DNA of 43,169 nucleotides from Arthrobacter sp. B1805 (GTDB taxonomy: Bacteria > Actinomycetota > Actinomycetes > Actinomycetales > Micrococcaceae): the NCBI RefSeq assembly GCF_002929745.1, contig NZ_PJIQ01000018.1, positions 1 to 43,169 of the forward strand, in the 5' to 3' direction. Positions 15,574 through 22,627 of this stretch are shown one piece after another (position 1 is the first letter of the stretch; each line of letters begins with the position of its first letter). The position numbers and the translations under genes were made by a program. The notes below the pieces were generated by a model. That model was not told the origin of the DNA. It made no database searches and saw only the letters and a list, made by a program, of their open reading frames with translations.

Positions 15574-16410
15574 ATGATCACGCAGAACAACATCGACACT
15601 CTCCTCTCCGGCCGTAGCCACGTCCTGGACTCCCACGGCGCGAAGATCGGTTCGGTCGGCCAGGTATACCTCGACGACCAGACCGGCGACCCTAGCTGGG
15701 TCACCGTCAAGACCGGCCTCTTCGGCACCCACGAGTCCTTCGCACCCCTGCAGGGCGCGAACGTCACCGGGAACGACGTGACGATCGGATACACCAAGGA
15801 CCAGGTCAAGGACGCACCCCGCATCGAATCCGACGGGAACCTCAGCCCCGAAGAGGAAGACCGCCTGTACCGCCACTACGGTATCGCCGGCCACACCGGA
15901 ACAACCGACTACACCGACACCACTACAACCGGAACCACAGCCGGCACCACGGATTACGACCGTACCGGGACGGTCGGCCATGACACGTCCGGCCCGACCA
16001 CCGACGATGCAATGACCCGCTCCGAGGAGGAGCTCCACGTCGGCACCGAACGCCGCCAGGTCGGCAAGGCCCGCCTGCGCAAGTACGTCGTAACCGAGAA
16101 CGTCACCACAACAGTTCCCGTATCCCGCGAAGAGGTACGTATCGAGCGCGAACCCATCACCGGCACCAACGTCGGAGACGCCCTCGATGGGCCTGCCATC
16201 AGTGAGGAGGAGCACGAAGTCATCCTGCACGCCGAGCGCCCCGTCGTCGAAAAGGAAGCCGTTCCCGTCGAACGCGTCCGCCTCGACAAGGAAACAGTCA
16301 CCGAGCAGCAGACCGTCACCGATGACGTCCGCAAGGAAAAGATCGAACTCCTCGACGCTGACGGCGACACCACGGACGGCACCGACCGCGCCGGACGCCA
16401 CCTCCAATAA
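15574..16410 (+). CDS. PRC-barrel and DUF2382 (YsnF/AvaK-type) stress protein
   Basis: 278 aa with agaaggag before the ATG. Residues about 5-85 form a PRC-barrel (SHVLDSHGAKIGSVGQVYLD, WVTVKTGLFG, FAPLQGA). A Thr/Gly/Asp-rich linker with T-T-D-Y repeats covers about 105-150. The C-terminal DUF2382 domain (about 155-260) has the typical EEELHVGTERRQVGKARLRK, VPVSREEVRIEREPI and VPVERVRLDKETV blocks. Such proteins are cytoplasmic and are induced by osmotic or general stress in actinobacteria, although the molecular role is unknown. It appears to be the last gene of its unit, as a strong palindrome follows. Confidence 0.92.
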   Translation: MITQNNIDTLLSGRSHVLDSHGAKIGSVGQVYLDDQTGDPSWVTVKTGLFGTHESFAPLQGANVTGNDVTIGYTKDQVKDAPRIESDGNLSPEEEDRLYRHYGIAGHTGTTDYTDTTTTGTTAGTTDYDRTGTVGHDTSGPTTDDAMTRSEEELHVGTERRQVGKARLRKYVVTENVTTTVPVSREEVRIEREPITGTNVGDALDGPAISEEEHEVILHAERPVVEKEAVPVERVRLDKETVTEQQTVTDDVRKEKIELLDADGDTTDGTDRAGRHLQ

Positions 16411-16438
16411 ACCCAACTCACAGACCGCACGACACGAA

Positions 16439-16464
16439 AGGGGCGCCACAATTGTGGCGCCCCT
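16439..16464 (+). terminator. 26-base perfect palindrome after the PRC/DUF2382 gene
   Basis: aggggcgccacaa followed by its exact complement ttgtggcgcccct. It is 28 bases after the stop and would form a very stable hairpin; there is no T tract after it, as is common in actinobacteria. Confidence 0.65.
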
Positions 16465-16711
16465 CAAGTGTGCCCATCGCGAGGGGAGCCATACGCCTGC
16501 ACTGTTCCGGCTGATCATCACCCCGTCGAACGGGTTCGGTGCGTTTGATCGCTAGACTACGTTGCTGTGTCCAGCGAGGGTTCGTAGTTGGCCGAACGCT
16601 TCGAAAATGGGCGACATGAAGCGCGCCGGTCCCTACTCTTGATCGGTAGGGGAATCAGGTTCGTTCGTTCGCTTGCAGAACATGAGTGATGACGGTGGTG
16701 GAGGTTCAGTT

Positions 16712-17263
16712 GTGCTGAATGAGTATGTGCAGCAGTGGAGCGCGATTCAGACAGTGCGAGCAGCCGGTCTACATCACGAGGACGTCTTCATGACGTACTT
16801 CGGCCTCACCGGCGACGCGGACGAGTTCGAGGTTCAGGGGTATCTGTGCGGCCTGGTGATGCTCCCAGCGGCGCAGCGGGACTTGCTCGCCCAAGCGATC
16901 AATGAGCTGCTGGACAGCACAGGGTCCACGGCGGACGGCGCCCATTACAGCAATGAGGACGCTGCGTCCCTCTCCGGGTACGGGGACTACCTCCGCTCCC
17001 TCAGCCTCTCCCCCGACGCATACGACTTCACCGTCCCACCGGCCGGAGATCACAGCACCTACGCCACCAGCTTCACCGGGGCTGCCTCCTCGGCAGACAC
17101 CGATTCCGGCAGCGCGTTCGACACAGACGCGGCCCTGAGCCCGAACGGAGCGGATCTGGACGAGGTTGAGTTCCGGCGCCTGCACGCGTTGCACGAATCT
17201 GGGTTGCTCGAAACCGAAGGAATGACTGAACGATGCTTCCGCCAGAGGTGCCGGGATGAGTAA
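16712..17263 (+). CDS. Unknown small-protein family, long paralogue
   Basis: 183 aa from GTG 16712, which has gtggagg 8 bases upstream; ATG 16682 is in frame but lacks a ribosome site. The first 75 residues carry a conserved helical module: a Q-W-x-A-I-Q helix, then FMTYFGLTGDADEFEVQGYL, then LPAAQRDLLAQAINELL. The module is repeated in the protein at 17537-17812. The middle (about 80-145) is Ser/Thr/Asp/Gly-rich and probably disordered; the end is a short charged helix. No membrane segment or catalytic motif is seen. I recognise the module only as an unnamed actinobacterial protein type. A good terminator follows. Confidence 0.7.
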   Translation: MLNEYVQQWSAIQTVRAAGLHHEDVFMTYFGLTGDADEFEVQGYLCGLVMLPAAQRDLLAQAINELLDSTGSTADGAHYSNEDAASLSGYGDYLRSLSLSPDAYDFTVPPAGDHSTYATSFTGAASSADTDSGSAFDTDAALSPNGADLDEVEFRRLHALHESGLLETEGMTERCFRQRCRDE

Positions 17264-17283
17264 CCGCGGGTAGCGTTTGCTGT

Positions 17284-17340
17284 GAAGCAGCCAGCTTGTC
17301 TTTGACCCCCTTCGGAACGGGGCCGGCTGCTTCCCACTTT
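17284..17340 (+). terminator. Intrinsic terminator after the long paralogue
   Basis: gaagcagcc (17284-17292) pairs with ggctgcttc (17325-17333), with an inner cccc-ttcggaa-gggg hairpin; ccacttttc follows. It closes the 16712-17263 gene. Confidence 0.7.
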
Positions 17341-17377
17341 TCACCTCTCACCGCTTCCTTCCTCCCTGTCGCCTAGC

Positions 17378-17405
17378 CGCACATCGCACATCGCACATCG
17401 CACAT
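17378..17405. repeat. Four tandem copies of cgcacat
   Basis: The 7-bp unit cgcacat is repeated four times without interruption between the two paralogous genes. It may be an iterated binding site or a slippage product. Confidence 0.8.
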
Positions 17406-17536
17406 GCGAGTCTCTGGGGGACAGCGCAGCGTCCAAGGTCTGGTCAGCTCGTAAGCGAAAAGGCCTCCCCTCAAGTGCTACTTGTGACGCTTGTTCTCGA
17501 GCATACTTTTCATGCGCAGCCGGGACCGGTGTGCCT

Positions 17537-17812
17537 ATGGTTGTTCTACACGATGAGCCAGAATCGAGAGCGAACAGGTGGTGGGTACCTGTGGATCAGG
17601 GGAACCCTGATGAACCGGACTACGTTGGCCTCGCCAATGCAATCCAGCGAGCTGGTATCACCCTTAGTGCGTTGTGGTTGTACTACTTCAGCCTCGGCGG
17701 GGCCGCTGAAGAACTCGAAGTCGACGCATACCTGCACGGCCTCATGCCGTTGCAGCCTGTGGACCGTGACCTGCTCGCCTTAGCTGTTAATGAGATGTAC
17801 GCGGACCTCTGA
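17537..17812 (+). CDS. Unknown small-protein family, short paralogue
   Basis: 91 aa from ATG 17537 (GTG 17531 also possible). After about 35 variable residues comes the same module as the preceding gene: ANAIQRAGITLSALWLYYF, SLGGAAEELEVDAYLHGL, then LQPVDRDLLALAVNEMY. Alignment by eye gives shared F-x-L-x-G-x-A-x-E-x-E-V-x-x-Y-L-x-G-L and R-D-L-L-A-x-A-x-N-E. This copy has no Ser/Asp-rich tail. The two genes are tandem, 270 bases apart, each with its own terminator, so they are probably independently expressed. Function unknown; the strongly conserved acidic helix suggests a protein-interaction module. Confidence 0.7.
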   Translation: MVVLHDEPESRANRWWVPVDQGNPDEPDYVGLANAIQRAGITLSALWLYYFSLGGAAEELEVDAYLHGLMPLQPVDRDLLALAVNEMYADL

Positions 17813-17981
17813 CGGGGCCGGGCAGTGCCCGTCCCCCAGGTGGAAGCGCAACTCACGACCAGTTGGAACATTGCTCTTGACCAATCGTCGTGGAGCCCCG
17901 ACTCTGAGAACAGCCACGCCTTCCCGGTTCCCCCGGACCGTGCGGCGAGAACGCTGGCTAGTGAGCGTCCATGATGCTCAC

Positions 17982-18019
17982 AAGGCTCTCTGCTTCCTGA
18001 GACCTAGCAGGGAGCCTTT
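17982..18019. terminator. Hairpin after the short paralogue
   Basis: aaggctctctgc (17982-17993) pairs with gcagggagcctt (18007-18018) with one mismatch and is followed by tctc. It lies 170 bases after the 17537-17812 gene; nothing else is recognisable in between. Confidence 0.45.
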
Positions 18020-18094
18020 CTCGCGAAGCGCATGACGCCCCTCAAGCAACCCAGCCGCAAGTGAAGCCAGGGTACGAATCCGCCTAGTGCCATC

Positions 18095-18400
18095 GTGGCC
18101 GATCGGGACCCAATGCCTCGGCGAGGGTGCTGCGACCTCCAGGCGTTCGATGACATCAACGGCGGGCGCGTCATCGAGTTCCTCGGCGTCGTGGGGCACG
18201 TGACGAAAGGCGTCGCGCTGCTCCTCGTCGGCGGGTTGTTCGTCGTGGCGGGCCTGGACCACGATCCGCAGGAATCGACAGGACTCGACGGCAGCCTGAA
18301 GGCCCTCCAGTACCACCCCGCCGATGTCCACGTGCTCACCTCGAATCGCCTTAAGCGCACGATTTGCTATGGGATCTTTCGCCATCATTCGATCCGTTTT
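18095..18400 (+). pseudogene. DUF1206 membrane-protein remnant
   Basis: The plus-strand frame reads INGGRVIEFLGVVGHVTKG, VALLLVGGLFVVAGL and DHDPQESTGLDGSLKALQ, then a degraded ICYGIF block. This is one repeat of the DUF1206 domain, which in intact proteins occurs three times over about 270 residues with paired membrane helices. No usable start or further repeats are found, and homology ends by about 18400 where the opposite-strand LmeA-type gene begins. A long minus-strand frame (17978-18463) over this region is its antisense shadow. Confidence 0.7.
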
Positions 18401-18484
18401 CGGCCGCCTGTGAGCTTCTGGCCCGGCGTCTTCCTCGCGGCTGAAGGATTCATAAACATTCACCAGCGGTACGAGATCGAGACC

Positions 18485-19177
18485 TTACCGGGCGAAGCTG
18501 ATGTCCTCTCCCTGAAGGGTGGCACGGAACCCGTCACTGTGAACGGTGACGTCTTCGAGCACGAGGCCCTCGGGCAAACCCTCGATATCATGTTCAATGG
18601 TGACGAGCCCGCGTATGACCGCGGCGGTGGCGCCGGAAAGCAGCTCGGGTCCGCCGAAATCGATGGACTGAGGCTCGACAACGAGCCTCCCGGCCTCGAC
18701 CGTGACCGTACCCGTTGCGACGACGTCCAGCTCACGGCCGAGGACTTCGACCGTTCGAATCACGGTGGCCTGACCGTCCTCGGCGGCCCTGACCACCGTT
18801 CCTGTACCAAGTTCCTGAGCCACGACGTCGAATGGCACGGTCGCGTCCACGGTGAGCCACGCAGCGTTAAGCCCGTCCGGCGTCGTCATCACGCCCTGCC
18901 CCGCGGCCTGAACATCGCGCAATGTCGAACCCTCTGTCATCACTGTCCCGGCCTTCAACACAAGGTCAGAGAACCAAAGTTCGTCATTCGGCAGGTTCTG
19001 TGGAAGCTCAGCGTCCCGCGTCTGCCCGGAACCCCCCGGCGCCGGGGTCCCAGTCACTACCTTCTCCCTGTCGGCCGGATTGCTGGCCAGCCACCATAGG
19101 GTCCCAACTGCGACTACGAGGACGAGTATCATCGCGGTAGCGCCGACTACCCAGTCCTTCACACGTGTGCGGTTCAT
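18485..19177 (-). CDS. DUF2993/LmeA-type phospholipid-binding protein
   Basis: 230 aa from ATG 19177 (an upstream GTG at 19219 is possible). One N-terminal membrane anchor (about residues 9-32, WVVGATAMILVLVVAVGTLWWL) is followed by a soluble domain with repeated beta-strands: NAAWLTVDATVPFDVVAQEL, ELDVVATGTVTVEAGRL, then DIEGLPEGLVLEDVTVHSDG and a closing AxLQGEDIS. This is the DUF2993 fold of LmeA, an exported mannan-related phospholipid-binding protein of mycobacteria. It should sit on the outer face of the membrane and act in envelope lipid or glycolipid handling. The stop is 85 bases from the DUF1206 remnant. Confidence 0.82.
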   Translation of the reverse strand: MNRTRVKDWVVGATAMILVLVVAVGTLWWLASNPADREKVVTGTPAPGGSGQTRDAELPQNLPNDELWFSDLVLKAGTVMTEGSTLRDVQAAGQGVMTTPDGLNAAWLTVDATVPFDVVAQELGTGTVVRAAEDGQATVIRTVEVLGRELDVVATGTVTVEAGRLVVEPQSIDFGGPELLSGATAAVIRGLVTIEHDIEGLPEGLVLEDVTVHSDGFRATLQGEDISFAR

Positions 19178-19296
19178 GACAACAGTCTGACCGCTCGCGT
19201 CTGAGTACTGGACCGTCACTCGAGTCGGATGCCCTGCCTACTTCTCGGGTTGCCCACTTGAAGTCGGGGTCCTGCCGCTGCTTCTGCAGGGTCACT

Positions 19297-19850
19297 TCAT
19301 ACTTGTTGCCGCGCTGAGCTGAGAGCAGTTATAAAGCTCGTGCCTAGGCATCTGTTCCATGGGGATGTTGCGGTTCCGATGCAGGAGCTGAGTTTTTTGA
19401 GGCCGTCCCTGATGCGAGTTTTCGCCGTGGGTATCGGTATGCCGAGCCGGTGGGCGACGTCGGCATAGGTAAGGCCGCAGTAGTAGGCAAGGTGAATGGC
19501 CTCGCGTTGAGCCGGCGACAGCGTCTTCAAGCACGCCCTGATGGAGGCGGTGTCCTCGTTGTTAATCACTGCTTCAATAACTTGGTCGTAGTTGACATTC
19601 TGGTAACGCAATCCCCAGTGCAGGTCCCGGACGTGCCGGGATTCCTCGGAGCGGACCTTATCGACTGCCTTACGTGAGCGAGGGTCATCAACCAGGACAT
19701 GGGATTGCCTCTGGACGGATGATAGAGAGCCGCATCTGTGCGCAGCAGCGCCAGGAACACGTCCTGGGTAACCTCGGCGCTGAGCTCGGTGTCCACCAGT
19801 ACTCGCCGTACCAGTCCATACACTCGTGCGCGGGTGGACCGGTCCGGCAT
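19297..19850 (-). pseudogene. SigK-like ECF sigma factor, frameshifted and 5'-truncated
   Basis: Region 2 is read in one frame (TRARVYGLVRRVLVDTELSA, EVTQDVFLALLRTDA, GNPMSWLMTLAH) and region 4 in another (RKAVDKVRSEESRH, LSPAQREAIHLAYYCGLTYA, DVAHRLGIPIPTAKTRIRDG). The frames would join if one C were restored near 19673 (cac-gta-agg becoming cac-cgt-aag). The first 20-30 residues normal for SigK are missing: homology ends at about 19846, where a nuclease fragment on the other strand begins. No separate anti-sigma gene is seen. The gene cannot make a working sigma factor without frameshifting. Confidence 0.8.
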
Positions 19851-20520
19851 CGACTGGCGGTTGGATCCACGGCTGCCCGAGGACCAGCAGACAGGGGAGC
19901 GAGCCTACGCACGCAACGACATCGACCGCGGACACCTCGGGCGCCGAGCGTCCGCTGTGTGGGGCGACACCCGCACCGAGGCACAGCAGGCCAACGAGGA
20001 CACCTTCCACTACACCAACGCTGCCCCGCAGGCCGCGAAGTTCAACCAGGGCCTGGAGCTCTGGCTTGGCTTGGAGTCGTACCTGCTCGAGAACGCCGCA
20101 GACAACGGGCGGCGCCTGATCGTGTTCACGGGTCCGATTTTCAGCGACGTCGACCCCGTGTACCGGGGCGTGGAGAACCCGCTGCGGTATTTCGAGATCG
20201 CCGTCTTCCTGCAGGAAGGCGCATTGGCGGCGACCGGGTACGTCGTTGACCAGACCCCGAAGCTCGCTGAACTGGACGACGTGCCAAAGCCCGGCACTGT
20301 CGGGGATGACGCACCACCGCTGGGCCCGTTCCGGACCTTCCAGGTACCGATCCGCGACATCGCCGCGCTCACCGGGCTCAAGCTCGATCAGCTGATTGGG
20401 ATTGATCGGATGCCGATCACCGCGGCCCTGTCCAGCGCGCGCGTGACCTCGGCCTGGCGGGAGCTCTCCAGCCCGGAATGCCTCGACCTCGACTTCGACC
20501 TCAGCAGCAGATCACGACGT
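19843..20520 (+). pseudogene. DNA/RNA non-specific endonuclease, truncated at both ends
   Basis: About 225 residues of the NUC family are preserved: SGIDWRLDPRLP, the active-site block DIDRGHLGRRASAVWG with catalytic His, NEDTFHYTNAAPQAAKFNQG with the metal-ligand Asn region, WLGLESYLLENA, then GYVVDQTPKL and LGPFRTFQVPI. The frame upstream of 19843 is sigma-factor DNA read backwards, so the true N-terminus is lost. After about 20510 similarity ends and the frame runs on into the opposite-strand VOC gene. No start codon with ribosome site is seen. A remnant of a once full nuclease, joined head-on to the sigma fragment. Confidence 0.78.
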
Positions 20521-20619
20521 CGGAAGGCGCCCTCATCGTCGATGTTCTTACGGTTCAGTAGAGGATTCCCTTGTGGACTGCTAAATAGGCAAAGAGGACG
20601 TCTCGTCCTGCGGACTTGG

Positions 20620-20949
20620 TCAAGCCTCGGTATTGATCACGCAGAACAGGTTGCCATCTGGGTCTGCAAGTACCACGAAGTCCGCACCCTCGGGATACTC
20701 CCACTCGACACGTGTGGCGCCAAGTAACTCAAGACGGTTCACTTCAGCAAGCTGCTCAGCTTCGCTCGCTGCCCAAGGATCAAGATGGGTGCGGTCCGTC
20801 TCGTCGAGATGCAACCGTGGTCCGCAGCCATCGCGCGGCTGTAGGAAATCAGGGTTGCCCCCGCGTTGATAGCCCAAGGCGTGACTCCAGAACTCCCCCG
20901 CTCGACCGGCGTTAGAGACGTTGAGGACGATCGCTCCTATGCGCACCAT
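20620..20949 (-). CDS. VOC (glyoxalase/bleomycin-resistance) family protein
   Basis: 109 aa from ATG 20949. The first beta-alpha-beta unit VRIGAIVLNVSNAGRAGEFW is followed by ALGYQ, PRLHLDETD, a helix EAEQLAEVNRLELLGATRVE and the closing FVVLADPDGNLFCVI, all standard for small VOC dimers. The metal triad is only partly evident (His in LHLD; no early His; Glu absent at the last strand, where Cys/Val occur), so it may be non-enzymatic or bind a small ligand. It is an isolated gene on the minus strand. Confidence 0.88.
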   Translation of the reverse strand: MVRIGAIVLNVSNAGRAGEFWSHALGYQRGGNPDFLQPRDGCGPRLHLDETDRTHLDPWAASEAEQLAEVNRLELLGATRVEWEYPEGADFVVLADPDGNLFCVINTEA

Positions 20950-21086
20950 GACACGACGATGCTCAATGAAGCACCCACGGATGCATTTTTCGTTCAACCG
21001 TTCACGAGTCAGGATGGTCCACCGGACAAGCGGGGTTGATGGGAAGGGATTTCCGCATCATCACACCGCGAACCCTCTAAGCGGTT

Positions 21087-21707
21087 TCAGGCGGTGAAAG
21101 CGTCCACGAGGAGCAGTGCGTCCTCTGTTACCTCTCGTCGCCACGCGTGATGCGCTTTGCGGATCCGAGTGACGACCAGACCGTGCAGCGCGATCCAGAG
21201 CAGCTCCGCCTGCACCGTCTCGTTTCTGCCGCCTGCAGGCAGTCCGCGGAGCCGGTCTTCGAGCCGCCCTTGCAAGCGGTCCACGCCGGCGTCTATCGTC
21301 GTCGGGTTCTCGAGGAGGTCGCGCCCTTCGAAGAGCAGCTGATACGCCCCCGGGTTGGCGACGGCCCACGTCGCGTACGCGATGGCCATCGCGCGTAGCG
21401 CTTCCAAGCGGTCTGTGGGTGGCGCGCCGGCTGACCCATGCTCGTCGACGGCGGCCTCGAGGTCGGCAAGGCTCTCACCCGCGACGGCCAGGAGTAATGC
21501 CTGCTGCGATGGGAAGTAGCGGTAGACAGCCGTGGCCGAGACGCCACATGCGCGTGCGGTTTCGCGAAGGGATGGTGGAGTGACCGCCGAGCTGGCGGCC
21601 TGTGCGGTCAGCCCGCCTGGCCCAATCGCGGGTGCAAGATCAACGCTGACCCATGCTGAGATGCCTCTATGCAGAGGTAGAAGCACTTGACTCTGGTGGG
21701 GCCCCAA
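21087..21707 (-). CDS. TetR family regulator with degenerate N-terminus
   Basis: The recognisable part is TPPSLRETARACGVSATAV then YRYFPSQQALLLAVAGE, the HTH helices 2-3 and start of the ligand domain, followed by a C-terminal helical domain (LRAMAIAYATWAVANPGAYQ, LFEGRD). The first helix of the DNA-binding domain, normally 20-25 residues of amphipathic sequence before TPPSLRE, is replaced by unrelated sequence. The start at 21707 lies within the hairpin terminator of the neighbouring gene, and GTG 21686 has no ribosome site. I think the 5' end was lost by rearrangement near 21610 and that this is a fragment, possibly inactive. Confidence 0.6.
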   Translation of the reverse strand: MGPHQSQVLLPLHRGISAWVSVDLAPAIGPGGLTAQAASSAVTPPSLRETARACGVSATAVYRYFPSQQALLLAVAGESLADLEAAVDEHGSAGAPPTDRLEALRAMAIAYATWAVANPGAYQLLFEGRDLLENPTTIDAGVDRLQGRLEDRLRGLPAGGRNETVQAELLWIALHGLVVTRIRKAHHAWRREVTEDALLLVDAFTA

Positions 21708-21751
21708 AAAGACGGATGGATGAACAGACTTAGTTCACCCATCCGTCTTTT
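21706..21751 (-). terminator. Strong intrinsic terminator
   Basis: aaaagacggatggatgaac and gttcacccatccgtctttt pair with one mismatch around a 7-base loop; T runs lie on both sides. On the minus strand it closes the small membrane-protein gene at 21783-22061. Confidence 0.85.
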
Positions 21752-21782
21752 CAAGTTCGTCGTCTAATTCGACGATGGCGGC

Positions 21783-22061
21783 TCAATTTACTTCGACGAA
21801 AGTTAGATCGAATAGCCCGATGATGAAAGGAGTGATAACAATCAACGCGAGAATCCCGGCGGTTACCCAAAGTGTCACCACTCGCCACCTCGAAGCCCTT
21901 ACCCTGGTTGCCATTGCAGCAGCTGCTGGCAGCAGCGGTAGCCCCGGCAGGAGGGGATAAGACAAAAATACGAGCAGCATAGATCCGAAAAACATTAGAT
22001 CAATGCGACTAAAGAGATGCTGTGGATTGTCGTCAGCAGTTGATTCTATTGGCTCACTCAT
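21783..22061 (-). CDS. Small two-TM membrane protein
   Basis: 92 aa, ATG 22061 just 19 bases after the stop of the upstream secreted-protein gene. Residues about 22-48 (LMFFGSMLLVFLSYPLLPG) and 60-85 (VVTLWVTAGILALIVITPFI) are membrane helices separated by an RVRASRWR basic loop. The N-terminus is acidic. No family is recognised. Because it was co-transcribed with the gene that the ISL3 element now splits, its expression may depend on a promoter in the element or in the downstream remnant. Confidence 0.65.
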   Translation of the reverse strand: MSEPIESTADDNPQHLFSRIDLMFFGSMLLVFLSYPLLPGLPLLPAAAAMATRVRASRWRVVTLWVTAGILALIVITPFIIGLFDLTFVEVN

Positions 22062-22079
22062 TCCATCATTGTTTCATCC

Positions 22080-22627
22080 CTACCCGCCAACCTGGTAAGC
22101 ACTGTAGTTGCCGAACCGGTCGCAGACCCAGTGGAGGCCAACAGTGAACGACACGGGGCTACCTTGATAGGCGGCGCTCACATCGAACCGGTAGTGGGCG
22201 TCCACCGACGACGATGCCCCGGGCTGAGTGCACTCGTGCTGGGTGATGCTGAAGCCCGCCGCCCAGCTACCTTCAGAGTGGCATACATGGTACCCAGGGC
22301 TGCCAGCGGAGGCGATCCAGGCATGGGTTCCATTGAAGAATGTTCTGCCCACGTGCTTCTCGACAATCGATCCACCCCAGTAGGTGTGAGTCCAGTTGTG
22401 CGTGTTGATCTGCTGGGCGGCGGCCGCACTCACGAGTTCCTGCGTCTCAGCAGCGTCCAGACCGAGCGATGCCGCTTCGCGCTTGGCCTCGGGCACTGAC
22501 ACCAGCTTGGGATCCGACACTTCGACGGTGACAGTTGCGTTGCACATTTTGTCAGCCTCGCGGGCCGCTTCCTGCTCGCTGATTCCCGGCTCTTCGCAGT
22601 TGAGGGTGTAGCCCGGGACCGCCGGCT
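22080..22627 (-). pseudogene. 3' part of a secreted protein gene cut by ISL3
   Basis: The minus-strand frame reads inward from the ISL3 end: NQPAVPGYTLNCEEPGISEQ, EAAREADKMCNATVTVEVSD, and on to ANTHNWTHTY-type sequence, FNGTHAWIASAGSPGYHVCH and a C-terminal VGLHWVCDRFGNYSAYQVGG. Four or more Cys and aromatic-rich strands suggest an exported disulfide-bonded domain. ATG 22547 could restart translation but would give no signal peptide. The 5' part with the signal sequence probably is 24014-24194 on the other side of the element. I do not recognise the domain. Confidence 0.65.

Noticed and set aside
15523..16521. Minus-strand 332-codon frame
   Set aside because: Antisense to the PRC/DUF2382 gene, which has clear domains and a ribosome site.
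17378..17405. CRISPR-like array
   Set aside because: The repeats are only 7 bp and directly adjacent, with no spacers and no cas genes.
17978..18463. Minus-strand 161-codon hypothetical gene
   Set aside because: The opposite strand encodes recognisable DUF1206 sequence over the same bases, so this frame is its antisense shadow.
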